A DNA stretch of 64,000 bases from Aerococcaceae bacterium DSM 111021 (GCA_020112395.1 JACCEK010000001.1:62001-126000), one strand, 5' to 3'; shown: positions 27,111 through 37,355, counted from the stretch's first letter. The notes: a model not told the origin generated them from the sequence alone. A program made the numbers and translations.

Positions 27111-27887
27111 ATGAAGAAAATCGTTCAAAAAATAATAATATTAATATGCCTTCATCATATTATACCAATAATCCCAGTCTCTTCTCAAGATGAATATAAT
27201 CTAATATCCATTCACCCAAGTGAATCAAGTGCATTCACTCAAGGATTGGAATTGAATCAAAATAATGAATTATTACTCTCTACAGGATTATATGGAGAAT
27301 CAAAGATTGGTTACTTGGATTTAGCAACAGGGGAGTATGATGTTATTGATGAATTAGCTGAAGAGTTCTTTGGTGAAGGTTTGACTGTAACTTCGGATGC
27401 AGTTTGGCAACTTACTTGGCGAAGCGGTGTTGCTTTTAAACGCAACAAAGAAACACTAGAGATAATCAACACTGTCAATTATGACGGTGAAGGTTGGGGG
27501 CTCGCTTATGACGAAGAAAAAGATATAATTTGGATGTCTGATGGTACCAGTATAATCGAACAACGTGATCCTGATACATTCGAAATACTTGATAGCATTG
27601 AGGTTTCGTATAACGGGATGTTAGTTGAAGAAATTAATGAGTTGGAATATGCAAACGGATATATATATGCAAATGTATGGTATACTGATACAATCATTGC
27701 TATCAATCCAATCACTGGTATAGTTGAATATCAGTATGATTTCACAGAAATAATTGAAGATACTTTTACAGACCAAGAGTTGAAAGAAATCGATACTTTA
27801 AATGGGATAGCACATATTGAAGGTAATCGATTTTATGTTACTGGAAAACTTTATCCAGTCGTTTTTGAAGTTGAATTACAGCAATAA
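27111..27887 (+). CDS. Secreted glutaminyl-peptide cyclotransferase (glutamine cyclotransferase family)
   Basis: This 258-residue protein matches the plant-type (PF05096) glutamine cyclotransferase beta-propeller. Visible hallmarks in order are FTQGLEL, FGEGLTV, WQLTWRSG, GEGWGLAYD, SDGT, NELEYANGYIYANVW, INPITG and LNGIAH with VTGKLYPVVFEV. These enzymes turn N-terminal glutamine of peptides into pyroglutamate. A basic start and hydrophobic core (residues 3-24) form a signal peptide, probably cleaved near VSS before QDEYN, so it acts outside the membrane. It sits 15 bases ahead of tgt and may be co-transcribed. Substrates are unknown; see findings. Confidence 0.88.
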   Translation: MKKIVQKIIILICLHHIIPIIPVSSQDEYNLISIHPSESSAFTQGLELNQNNELLLSTGLYGESKIGYLDLATGEYDVIDELAEEFFGEGLTVTSDAVWQLTWRSGVAFKRNKETLEIINTVNYDGEGWGLAYDEEKDIIWMSDGTSIIEQRDPDTFEILDSIEVSYNGMLVEEINELEYANGYIYANVWYTDTIIAINPITGIVEYQYDFTEIIEDTFTDQELKEIDTLNGIAHIEGNRFYVTGKLYPVVFEVELQQ

Positions 27888-29048
<1,161 letters not shown>

Positions 29049-29119
29049 AATGTAGCTAAATGTGAAAATTTTTGTTACACTAATCGTATGCTTTAAAAAT
29101 GAAAGGATGACAATCGTTA

Positions 29120-29485
29120 ATGGAATTTATTCTGAGTTTTATGCCGTTTATAGTTTTATTTGGTGTAATGTACTTCATGTTAATTAGACCGCAAAAGAAA
29201 CAAGCGCAGAAAAAACAAGATATGTTAAGTAATATGCAACCAGGGGATTCTGTGGTTACAATCGGAGGACTTCATGGAGTTGTTGATGAAGTTAGTCAAA
29301 GTAGTCAAACAGTAGTTCTTGATTGTGAAGGTGTGTATTTAACATTTACAACGAGTGCAATTGCAACAATTACACAAGGTGGTAACATTGAAAACCGTCA
29401 AGTTGAGGTGGCGAATGATATTGCTAGCGAAGAATACCAAGAAGATATTGCTGAAGAAAGCGATGATACAGAAGGTACTCTATAA
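29120..29485 (+). CDS. yajC: Preprotein translocase subunit YajC
   Basis: This 121-residue protein has a single N-terminal membrane helix (about residues 3-22), the conserved YFMLIRPQKKQAQKKQ start of the cytoplasmic domain, and the PGDSVVTIGGLHGVV segment. The tail is acidic. YajC associates with SecDF and the Sec translocon. Order tgt-yajC is common in bacteria. It ends at a strong terminator. Confidence 0.95.
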   Translation: MEFILSFMPFIVLFGVMYFMLIRPQKKQAQKKQDMLSNMQPGDSVVTIGGLHGVVDEVSQSSQTVVLDCEGVYLTFTTSAIATITQGGNIENRQVEVANDIASEEYQEDIAEESDDTEGTL

Positions 29486-29493
29486 TATTTATG

Positions 29494-29536
29494 AAAGCTC
29501 CAAGAATTAGCCAATCTGGCAATTCTTGGAGCTTTT
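29494..29536 (+). terminator. Terminator after yajC
   Basis: AAAGCTCCAAGAATT pairs perfectly with AATTCTTGGAGCTTT and is followed by a short T run. Confidence 0.92.
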
Positions 29537-29540
29537 TCTA

Positions 29541-29904
29541 GATATATAAGGGAATTTTAAAACTGACATCAACTCCAGGTATGTTAATAAGATTCGAGTT
29601 TGTAGGTGTGGGAATGGGTAATCTTTTGTACGTATATAAGTGAAAAAAAGGCCATTGGTCATTACTGCATATCTTGAGTAACGTATAGAATCAGTGTATG
29701 TATTTTAAAAACTTAATGCTCATAAAAGCGACTGTTTCTGTGAAGTGACTAAAGGAAAAAGTTGATTGACTTGATTAATTTTAGTTTCAGACAACTAATT
29801 TCCTCCAATAATTGAATTTTATGAAATTCAGAGTATATAATTATATTGAAGCAGGACAGATAATCAAGCAGAATTAACATTCTGCATACAAATATACATA
29901 GTGA
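29541..29904. other. Intergenic stretch without recognised gene
   Basis: Between the yajC terminator and the dinB promoter lie about 360 bases with no open frame over about 20 codons that has a ribosome site. I see no conserved RNA motif or strong hairpin. It may be decayed sequence or hold an unrecognised small RNA. Confidence 0.5.
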
Positions 29905-29933
29905 TTGATATTGCGAACAGATGTTTGTATAAT
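29905..29933 (+). promoter_or_regulatory. dinB promoter
   Basis: TTGATA (29905-29910), a 17-base spacer, TATAAT (29928-29933). Near-ideal sigma-A promoter. The LexA box occupies most of the spacer. Confidence 0.88.
29914..29927. promoter_or_regulatory. LexA operator (SOS box) in the dinB promoter
   Basis: CGAAC-AGAT-GTTTG fits the Gram-positive LexA consensus with one mismatch and shares both half-sites with the lexA operator at 21867-21880. It fills the spacer between -35 and -10, so bound LexA would block polymerase. Confidence 0.88.
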
Positions 29934-29960
29934 ATATATATTAAAGTGAGGTGAATTGTG

Positions 29961-31076
29961 ATGCAATATGGTCTATTGTCTTTTGATGATGTTGAACCAG
30001 ATACATCTAGAAAGATTTTACATGTTGATATGGATGCTTTTTATGCAAGTGTTGAGATGAGAGATAATCCTAAATTAATGAATAAACCTGTTGTAATAGC
30101 AAAGCATCCTAAACTTACTGGAGGAAGAGGGATTGTTTCGACATGTAATTACGAAGCAAGAAAGTACGGAATACATTCAGCAATGTCCGCACAAGAAGCT
30201 TATATACGTTGTCCTAAAGCGGTATTCATTCAAGGAGATATACATTATTATAAAAAAATATCTTTACAAATAAGAGAAATATTTAGTGAATATACCGATT
30301 TGATAGAACCCGTTTCATTAGATGAAGCGTATTTGGATGTGACGATAAATAAAAAGAATATGAAGAGTGCAACAATTATGGCTAAAGAAATACAACAAGA
30401 AGTCTATCGCCGTACTCGTTTAACATGTTCTATTGGGATATCCTATAATAAATTTATTGCTAAGATTGCATCAGATTATAATAAGCCAAACGGTACAACA
30501 CTAGTTGAACCGAAACATGCCATTCAATTTTTAAAAAGTTTAAGCATTGATAAATTTCATGGAGTGGGAAATAAGTCATTACCTTACTTTCATGAATTGG
30601 GTATTTTTACTGGGGAAGACTTACACGAAAGAACATTGGATGAACTGATTAAACATTTTGGGAAGATGGGGTATTCTCTGTATTTTAAAGTACGAGGCGT
30701 ACACAATACGCCAGTAAATAACCAAAGAGAACGTAAATCCATCGGCAGAGAGAGAACTTTTTCGGTATTCCTTGAATTAGAGTCTGAAGTATTAGATAAT
30801 ATCATTAAATTGATACGTAAAGTGGATGAAAGACATGAAATTTCCAAAATGAGAGCTCATACTATAACGTTAAAGATACGGTATGATAATTTTGAAACGA
30901 TAACTCGACAAATTCAATCAAATGAGACCATAGAAACAGTTGGCGAAAGTATTGAATTGGCGGAGAAAATTTGGGAAGAACACGGTCATTTAGATCGTTC
31001 GATTCGATTATTAGGTGTGACTTTTTCAAATTTTGATCATCCATTATACACATCAATTAAACTTGAGTTAGACTAG
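29961..31076 (+). CDS. dinB: DNA polymerase IV
   Basis: This 371-residue Y-family polymerase performs error-prone translesion synthesis. The metal-binding motifs are HVDMDAFYASVE (first Asp about D23) and SLDEAYLD (D121, E122). The thumb HhH region (FHGVGNKS) and the little-finger domain follow. A GTG one codon earlier is in frame; the ATG at 29961 is seven bases from GAGGTG and is preferred. Control by LexA is strongly indicated by the operator inside its promoter. The ZIP transporter gene follows after 12 bases. Confidence 0.96.
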   Translation: MQYGLLSFDDVEPDTSRKILHVDMDAFYASVEMRDNPKLMNKPVVIAKHPKLTGGRGIVSTCNYEARKYGIHSAMSAQEAYIRCPKAVFIQGDIHYYKKISLQIREIFSEYTDLIEPVSLDEAYLDVTINKKNMKSATIMAKEIQQEVYRRTRLTCSIGISYNKFIAKIASDYNKPNGTTLVEPKHAIQFLKSLSIDKFHGVGNKSLPYFHELGIFTGEDLHERTLDELIKHFGKMGYSLYFKVRGVHNTPVNNQRERKSIGRERTFSVFLELESEVLDNIIKLIRKVDERHEISKMRAHTITLKIRYDNFETITRQIQSNETIETVGESIELAEKIWEEHGHLDRSIRLLGVTFSNFDHPLYTSIKLELD

Positions 31077-31088
31077 GAGAATTTTAAT

Positions 31089-31892
31089 ATGGAATTATTT
31101 AGTAATCCTGTTTTACAGGCATTTATTGCCGGTATTTTTACTTGGCTTTGTACATTATTTGGATCCTCTTTTGTTTTTCTTTTTAAAAATGTTAATGACC
31201 GATTCTTAGCTATCATGCAAGGTTTTGCTGCAGGAGTCATGATTGCTGCTTCTTTTTGGTCGTTATTAGCACCGGCTTTAGATTATGCAGAGGTGAGTAC
31301 ATCTTCATTACCAACTTGGCTACCAGTAGCTATTGGCTTTACTACGGGGGGATTGTTTCTGCGATTACTTGACTACATCGTACCACATACCCATTTAGCA
31401 GAGGATCATGGGGACTCTGAGAACCGAAAGTTATCAAAACCAACGATGCTTTTCTTAGCAGTGACCATTCATAATATACCTGAAGGGCTTGCTTTAGGTG
31501 TGGCCTTTGCAGCAGCAAGTATTGGAAATGCTGGGGCTACAATGTCTGGAGCAATTGCTCTAGCAATTGGTATAGGATTACAAAACATACCTGAAGGTTC
31601 TGCTTTATCTTTACCGCTATATGCGGATGGTAGAACGAAGCAAAAGGCATTCCAACTGGGACAGTTATCAGCTATTGTTGAGCCTGTAGCAGCGGTAATT
31701 GGTGCGGCTGCAGTATTAGTAGTTCAAGAACTATTGCCCTACGCATTAGCTTTTGCTGCAGGTGCAATGATTTTCGTTGTTGTTGAACAATTAATACCTG
31801 AATCACAGTCTTCCAATCATACTGATGATGCGACTTTAGCATTAATCGGTGGGTTTGTTTTAATGATGGTATTAGATGTTGCTTTAGGTTAA
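31089..31892 (+). CDS. ZIP-family divalent metal transporter
   Basis: This 267-residue membrane protein has about eight transmembrane helices. The two ZIP metal-site motifs are present: HNIPEGLALGVAF in TM4 and QNIPEGSALSLPL in TM5. A short His-bearing loop (PHTHLAEDHGD) lies between TM3 and TM4. The family moves zinc and other divalent cations into the cytoplasm. It is likely co-transcribed with dinB, with which it has no obvious functional link. The specific metal is unknown. Confidence 0.92.
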   Translation: MELFSNPVLQAFIAGIFTWLCTLFGSSFVFLFKNVNDRFLAIMQGFAAGVMIAASFWSLLAPALDYAEVSTSSLPTWLPVAIGFTTGGLFLRLLDYIVPHTHLAEDHGDSENRKLSKPTMLFLAVTIHNIPEGLALGVAFAAASIGNAGATMSGAIALAIGIGLQNIPEGSALSLPLYADGRTKQKAFQLGQLSAIVEPVAAVIGAAAVLVVQELLPYALAFAAGAMIFVVVEQLIPESQSSNHTDDATLALIGGFVLMMVLDVALG

Positions 31893-31914
31893 TTAATATT
31901 TTCAATAAGCATTT

Positions 31915-31960
31915 AAACTGTTATACTGTAATTATCAAATTACAGTATAACAGTTTTTTA
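31915..31960 (+). terminator. Terminator after the ZIP transporter
   Basis: An 18-bp perfect stem (AAACTGTTATACTGTAAT with its complement) around a six-base loop, followed by T residues. Confidence 0.93.
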
Positions 31961-31978
31961 CTTATCTGGAGGGATTTA

Positions 31979-33298
31979 GTGACTACTAAACATAATCAAA
32001 TACTACAATATATTGAAACACTTCCAATTGGCGAGAAGATATCAGTGCGTGGAATTGCCAAGCATCTAAACATGAGTGAAGGTACAGCATATAGGGCTAT
32101 TAAAGATGCCGAATCGCTTGGAATTGTTTCAACTATTGAACGAGTTGGAACAATACGTATCGAAAAAAAGTCAAAATTTTTACCCGAAATGTTGAGATTT
32201 AGCGAAATGGTTTCAATGATAGAAGGTACAGTATTAGGTGGTGAAGAAGGATTAAATCTTCACCTAAACAAGTTTATAATTGGCGCAATGACAGAAAATG
32301 CTGTTAAGAAATACTTTGTGCCAAATTCACTTATAATTGTAGGTAATAGAGAAGGTGTTCAGCAATTAGCACTTGAAAATGATGTGGCGGTCCTTATTAC
32401 CGGAGGATTCGATGCAAGTGATAAAGTTATTAATCTTGCGAATGAAAAAAAATTACCCGTTATATCAACACCATTTGACTCGTTTACAGTTGCAACAATT
32501 ATTAACCGCTCAATGGCAGATCAAGAGATAAAAAAAGAAATCATGACAATAGCTGATATATTTACACCGATAGATCAAACTCCTGCTTTAACTGCACAGG
32601 AAACAGCAAAATCTTTCTATAAATTATCGCGACAATCTGGGCTTTCACGCTTTCCGGTACATCATAATAGTCGATTAATCGGGGTTGTGACAGCAAAAGA
32701 TTTAATTGGTAAATCTGACTCAGTACTTATTGAAAGAGTCATGACTAAAAATCTAGTTACAGTCCAGAAACACATGACTATAGCCAGTGTTTCGCAGTTA
32801 ATGGTCCGTGAAGATATTGAAATGATACCGGTTATTGAAGATAATATGGAATTATTAGGCGTAGTGTCTCGTCAAGATATTATGCGTGGCATTCAACTTA
32901 TTCAAAAACAACCTCAAATCGTCAATACATTCCAAGATGACATTATTATGCATATTGAAGAGTATTTATTACAAACACCAGAACATAAGTATGACTATCA
33001 TGTGGTAGTCCAACCACAGATGTTAAATAGTTTAGGTACAATTTCATATGGGGTATTATGTGAATTAATTTCGCATTCAGCCTATCAAAAGTTTTATGAC
33101 ACAACAAATCAAAATCATATTATTGAAAAAATTGATTTACATTATTTTAAATTAATTCAAATGGGTAATGTTATCCAGTTTAAAGTAGATATATTCAATC
33201 AAAATAGACGCACTGCGTTGATAGAGGTTAATGTATTTCATGAGAATTCCTTAGTGGCGAAGGCAATCATCACGTCACAAGTAATAGAAACACAGTAA
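31979..33298 (+). CDS. spxR: HTH-DRTGG-CBS-HotDog regulator (SpxR/YtoI)
   Basis: This 439-residue protein has four parts: an N-terminal helix-turn-helix (residues 1-60, SVRGIAKHLNMSEGTAYRAIKDAESLGIV in outline), a DRTGG domain (about 75-185), two CBS repeats (about 190-315) and a C-terminal HotDog domain (about 330-439). The same architecture is found in pneumococcal SpxR, a regulator of the Spx-controlled pyruvate oxidase, and in B. subtilis YtoI. CBS and DRTGG domains suggest nucleotide sensing. It starts with GTG after TGGAGGGA. The neighbour nrnA is also next to ytoI in Bacillus. Confidence 0.9.
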   Translation: MTTKHNQILQYIETLPIGEKISVRGIAKHLNMSEGTAYRAIKDAESLGIVSTIERVGTIRIEKKSKFLPEMLRFSEMVSMIEGTVLGGEEGLNLHLNKFIIGAMTENAVKKYFVPNSLIIVGNREGVQQLALENDVAVLITGGFDASDKVINLANEKKLPVISTPFDSFTVATIINRSMADQEIKKEIMTIADIFTPIDQTPALTAQETAKSFYKLSRQSGLSRFPVHHNSRLIGVVTAKDLIGKSDSVLIERVMTKNLVTVQKHMTIASVSQLMVREDIEMIPVIEDNMELLGVVSRQDIMRGIQLIQKQPQIVNTFQDDIIMHIEEYLLQTPEHKYDYHVVVQPQMLNSLGTISYGVLCELISHSAYQKFYDTTNQNHIIEKIDLHYFKLIQMGNVIQFKVDIFNQNRRTALIEVNVFHENSLVAKAIITSQVIETQ

Positions 33299-33321
33299 AT
33301 TTGGCATAGAAGGAGTACAAA

Positions 33322-34302
33322 ATGTATTTAGAAACAGATAAATTACAACAATTATTATCATATATTAAAGAAAATGACACAATTATTATCCACCGTCATG
33401 TGAGACCTGATCCAGATGCATTTGGCTCACAACTTGGATTGAAATATTTAATTGAAAATGCTTATCCAAATAAAAGGGTATTGGCTGCTGGAACAATGAC
33501 TAAGGGCCTATCTTGGATGGGGAAAATGGACGATATACAAGATTCAGACTATCAAGATGCATTGGTAATTGTTGTGGATACAGCAAATCATCCTAGAATC
33601 GATGATAAACGATATAATAAGGGATCAAAACTTGTTAAAATTGACCACCATCCTGATGTGGATAGCTATGGAGATTTGGAAATGGTATATACAGAAGCAA
33701 GTTCGTGTAGTGAGATAATCGCGAACATTTCATTAGAATTAAATTCTGAATTACCATTAACTAAAGACGCTGCTTTTATGCTATATGCAGGGATTGTTGG
33801 AGATACTGGACGTTTCATGTATGATTCGACAAGTGAAACGACACTTAAAACAGCAGCGGCAATGCTTAAAATGGATATTAATCATTTTATTATTAATGAC
33901 CGATTTAATACCATTACGATGGCACAAGCTAAGTTCCAGGGATTTGTATTAGATCAAATTAAGGTTGATGAGACTGGCGTTGCTCATATCCTTATTAATC
34001 AAGACGATTTGGTTCGTTATGGAATTTCAGAAGAAGAGGCTAATACTTCGGTTGGGATACCAGGAAGTATTGAAGGCGTGAAAACATGGGCATTATTCAT
34101 TGAACAACAAGGAAATAATCCTTATTGGAGAGTAAGAGTAAGGTCTAAAGGACCTGAAATTAATCAAGTAGCAGCTAAATATAATGGTGGTGGCCATCCC
34201 AAAGCAAGTGGTGCATCAGTATATAGTAAAGAAGAAATGAATAATTTAATTGAAGATTTAAGTAAAGTTACAAAAGAATATTTGAGTAATATAACTGAAT
34301 AA
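33322..34302 (+). CDS. nrnA: Bifunctional oligoribonuclease and PAP phosphatase NrnA
   Basis: This 326-residue DHH/DHHA1 phosphoesterase degrades 2-5 nt RNA fragments and pAp. The DHH domain shows HVRPDPDAFGSQ and KIDHHPDVD; the DHHA1 domain ends with NGGGHPKASGASV. Length matches B. subtilis NrnA (YtqI). It follows spxR by 23 bases, probably as one transcript, and ends at a terminator shared with zwf. It could also act on pGpG or pApA, linking to PgpH in c-di-AMP turnover, but that is inference. Confidence 0.95.
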   Translation: MYLETDKLQQLLSYIKENDTIIIHRHVRPDPDAFGSQLGLKYLIENAYPNKRVLAAGTMTKGLSWMGKMDDIQDSDYQDALVIVVDTANHPRIDDKRYNKGSKLVKIDHHPDVDSYGDLEMVYTEASSCSEIIANISLELNSELPLTKDAAFMLYAGIVGDTGRFMYDSTSETTLKTAAAMLKMDINHFIINDRFNTITMAQAKFQGFVLDQIKVDETGVAHILINQDDLVRYGISEEEANTSVGIPGSIEGVKTWALFIEQQGNNPYWRVRVRSKGPEINQVAAKYNGGGHPKASGASVYSKEEMNNLIEDLSKVTKEYLSNITE

Positions 34303-34305
34303 AGA

Positions 34306-34351
34306 CAAAAAAGGACCAAGTTGGGATTTAATTCAACTTGGTCCTTTTTTT
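34306..34351. terminator. Bidirectional terminator between nrnA and zwf
   Basis: A 17-bp stem (AAAAAAGGACCAAGTTG and complement) around a ten-base loop, with A and T runs on the two sides. Confidence 0.93.
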
Positions 34352-34362
34352 ATGTTGTCATT

Positions 34363-35802
34363 TTAATCAAACCAACTAAAGCCTTGCTTTTCAATTAATT
34401 CATCAGCTGCTTTTGGACCAGCTGACATAGCGGGGTAATTAGGAAAATCAGGCGTTGGTGCTTGTTTCCATAATTTTTGAATATTATCGACAAACTTCCA
34501 ATCATGTGCTACTTCAAGCCAGTGATTGAAGTTATTTAGATTACCTTGAATACAAGCCAAAATTAACCGCTCGTAATCTGCGGGCATAGAACTAATCTCT
34601 TCTTCACTAGGTGAGTACGATAATTCAATTTGATTCAAATCATTTGTATACCCAATAGTTTCTTGGTTTAAGTATAAACGATAAACTAGATCAGGGTTAA
34701 TTTCAATCATTAATCTATTGCCTAAAATGTCCTCTCTCGTTGATTTAAATTGAACATGGATAGTCGTGAATTTACCATTTAATCGTTTTCCAGAACGAAT
34801 AAAAAATGGAGTACCTTCCCATTCTGGTAAGTCAATTGAGACTTTCGCTGCGAAATAAGTTTCAGTTGTCGATTCAGGGTCCACTTTATCTTCATCACGA
34901 TAAGCCTTATATTCATTTGCTGAACTGCTTCCGTATTGACCCCGAACGACATTTTCGTTCAGTTCATCAACTGTTTCATATTGGTGTAAATTTTTAAGAA
35001 TATGAATTTTTTCTTGACGAATTGATTCAGGTTGGTCATCTTTTGGTTCATTCATAGCGACAAGAGAGAGCATCTGTAGAGCATGGTTTTGAATCATGTC
35101 TTTGGATACACCGCTATTTTCGTAATAGTCACCGCGGTCTTCAACGCCAACTTCTTCAGCCAATGTAATCTGAACATGATCGATGCTTTCCTTATTCCAA
35201 ATAGATTTAAACATAATATTACTGAATCGTAAATTTAGGAGAGATTTAATAAAACCTTTACCTAAATAATGATCAATTCGGTATATTTCATTTTCTTCAA
35301 ATGAAACTTGAAGTTGGTCTTGTAATTCATTTGCTGATTGAAAGTCATTACCGAATGGTTTTTCAATAATTAAACGGTTATAACCATTATCAGTTGCAAG
35401 ACCTGAATTTTTAATGTGTTGAGTGATAATAGGGAACAAGCTAGGTGAGAGTGAAATATAGAAAATTCTATTGCCCTCTGTTTTATATTTCTCTTCTAAT
35501 TCAGTAGCTAAGTCTTGTAAATGATAATATTCGTCAACATCATTTACATCATGCGATTGATAATAGAAATGAGAAATAAATTCTTCTGCATGTGCCTTAT
35601 CGTCTACTTCGTCTTTAATACTATCTAGGACAACTTCACGTAAATACTCATTGGTCCAAGGTCGACGAGCAGTTCCTATCAATGCAAAATGTTCTGATAT
35701 ATAATTGTTTTTGTATAATCGATAAATCGCTGGATACAATTTTCGAGCAGCTAAATCACCTGTTGCTCCAAATAATGTAATTAATAAACGATGTTTTTCC
35801 AT
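34363..35802 (-). CDS. zwf: Glucose-6-phosphate 1-dehydrogenase
   Basis: This 479-residue enzyme oxidises glucose 6-phosphate with NADP, the first step of the oxidative pentose phosphate pathway. The cofactor motif GATGDLAARKLYP is at residues 13-25. The active-site motif RIDHYLGK and the IEKPFG segment are present. GGAGGGA precedes the ATG. It diverges from cshB. The second enzyme that yields NADPH in this pathway, gnd, lies about 13 kb away in the window and is not in the same operon. Confidence 0.97.
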   Translation of the reverse strand: MEKHRLLITLFGATGDLAARKLYPAIYRLYKNNYISEHFALIGTARRPWTNEYLREVVLDSIKDEVDDKAHAEEFISHFYYQSHDVNDVDEYYHLQDLATELEEKYKTEGNRIFYISLSPSLFPIITQHIKNSGLATDNGYNRLIIEKPFGNDFQSANELQDQLQVSFEENEIYRIDHYLGKGFIKSLLNLRFSNIMFKSIWNKESIDHVQITLAEEVGVEDRGDYYENSGVSKDMIQNHALQMLSLVAMNEPKDDQPESIRQEKIHILKNLHQYETVDELNENVVRGQYGSSSANEYKAYRDEDKVDPESTTETYFAAKVSIDLPEWEGTPFFIRSGKRLNGKFTTIHVQFKSTREDILGNRLMIEINPDLVYRLYLNQETIGYTNDLNQIELSYSPSEEEISSMPADYERLILACIQGNLNNFNHWLEVAHDWKFVDNIQKLWKQAPTPDFPNYPAMSAGPKAADELIEKQGFSWFD

Positions 35803-35829
35803 GAGATCCCTCCATCTTTAACAAACAAT

Positions 35830-35858
35830 ATTATAGCTCAAAAACGAGTAAGTTACAA
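35830..35858 (-). promoter_or_regulatory. zwf promoter
   Basis: On the minus strand TTGTAA (35853-35858), 17-base spacer, TATAAT (35830-35835). Confidence 0.75.
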
Positions 35859-35913
35859 TTTAAGGATGCTAAAATCTAATAATTCATTCATTTTATTTTA
35901 ATATTACTATGGT

Positions 35914-35942
35914 TTGTTTTTCTTAACTGATACTTGTATAAT
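35914..35942 (+). promoter_or_regulatory. cshB promoter
   Basis: TTGTTT (35914-35919), 17-base spacer, TATAAT (35937-35942). Confidence 0.7.
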
Positions 35943-35981
35943 TTGACATGTTAGTAAAAAGCACAATGAAAGGAGTTTACT

Positions 35982-37298
35982 ATGAAATTATTTAAAGATT
36001 TATCAATTCAAGAGTTTATTAAGAACGCGTTAACTGATATTCACTTTGAAAAATTAACACCTGTACAAGAAGAAGTAATTCCACAAGCTTTAAGTGGACA
36101 GAGCTTAATTGTACAATCACAAACAGGATCTGGAAAGACACATAGTTTTTTAGTTCCCATACTAAATCAAATTAATCCAAATGCTAATGAAGTGCAAGCA
36201 GTTGTTACAGCACCAAGTAGAGAATTGGCAGAACAGTTATATAATGTAGCTATTCAAATTGCTAGTTTTTCAGAAAAACCAATAAAAGTAGTTCGATACA
36301 TTGGAGGTACTGATAAACAAAGACAAGTAGAAAAGTTACAAAATAATGATCAACCTCAATTAGTTATTGGTACTCCGGGGAGAATTTTTGACTTAATGTC
36401 TGAAAATGCACTTTGGGTTCAATCAACCAAAACGTTTGTTGTCGATGAAGCAGACATGACAATGGATTTAGGATTCTTATCAACTATCGATGAAATCGCG
36501 TCTAGAATGCCAGAAAAACTACAGATTATGGTTTTTTCAGCAACAATTCCACAAACATTAGAAGTATTCTTAAATAAATATATGACATCTCCTCAATTAA
36601 TTGAAATTGATAATCAGGGTGTTATCGCTGATATGATTGATAATTATTTAATGTATACTCGCGGAAGAAATAGAGCAGACCTGGCTTATTCTTTATTAAC
36701 GATGGGGGAACCTTATTTAGCGCTCGTTTTCTGTAATACCAAGCAATATGCTAACGAAGTAAGTGGTTACTTGAAAAATAAAGGTCTAAAAGTTGCGACA
36801 ATTCACGGTGGTTTAACTCCAAGAGAACGTAAAAGAGTTATGCGTCAAATTCGTGATTTAGAATATCAATACGTAGTTGCAACTGATTTGGCGGCTCGTG
36901 GGATTGATATTCCAGGAACATCTATGGTAATTAATATGGAAATTCCAACTGAACTAGAATTCTTTGTTCATCGAGTGGGTAGAACAGGTCGTAATAATGT
37001 TAAAGGTGTAGCTTATACTTTAATAGAACCAGATAATGAACGTGACATTCACACATTAGAGAAAAAAGGAATCGAATTCCAGACTGTTGATATTATAAAA
37101 GGTGAGATTAAAGAAGTTAAAGCTAGAAATGAACGAGCAAAACGTGAAGACAAAAAGAAAAATGAAGATACTGTTATACATGGTATGATACAACGTAATA
37201 AAAAACGAAAAGTAAAACCAGGTTATAAAAAGAAATTAGATCAACAAATTAAGTCTCATAAGCAGACTCAAGCACGTCAAAATAGACGTAAAAAGTAA
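35982..37298 (+). CDS. cshB: DEAD-box RNA helicase (CshB type)
   Basis: This 438-residue helicase has the Q motif (KLTPVQEEVIP), Walker A QTGSGKT, PSRELAEQ, TPGR, DEAD, SAT and HRVGRTGR in order. The C-terminal tail (from about residue 375) is very basic and lysine-rich, fitting RNA binding. Length equals that of B. subtilis CshB, which helps unwind RNA in the cold and in ribosome assembly. AAAGGAG precedes the ATG. It stands alone between the divergent zwf and a terminator shared with the DUF1189 gene. Confidence 0.92.
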   Translation: MKLFKDLSIQEFIKNALTDIHFEKLTPVQEEVIPQALSGQSLIVQSQTGSGKTHSFLVPILNQINPNANEVQAVVTAPSRELAEQLYNVAIQIASFSEKPIKVVRYIGGTDKQRQVEKLQNNDQPQLVIGTPGRIFDLMSENALWVQSTKTFVVDEADMTMDLGFLSTIDEIASRMPEKLQIMVFSATIPQTLEVFLNKYMTSPQLIEIDNQGVIADMIDNYLMYTRGRNRADLAYSLLTMGEPYLALVFCNTKQYANEVSGYLKNKGLKVATIHGGLTPRERKRVMRQIRDLEYQYVVATDLAARGIDIPGTSMVINMEIPTELEFFVHRVGRTGRNNVKGVAYTLIEPDNERDIHTLEKKGIEFQTVDIIKGEIKEVKARNERAKREDKKKNEDTVIHGMIQRNKKRKVKPGYKKKLDQQIKSHKQTQARQNRRKK

Positions 37299-37301
37299 TA
37301 T

Positions 37302-37346
37302 AAAAACCAGTTTCTCACATTTAAATGTGAAAAGCTGGTTTTTTTG
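37302..37346. terminator. Bidirectional terminator between cshB and the DUF1189 gene
   Basis: AAAACCAG and CACATT pair with AATGTG and CTGGTTTT, with an internal loop, followed by a run of T. Confidence 0.85.
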
Positions 37347-37355
37347 TCTATATAT

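Noticed and set aside
26412-27128. Longer PlsC-like frame starting at 27128
   Set aside because: It would overlap the start of the divergent cyclase gene; AAAGGT points to 27038.
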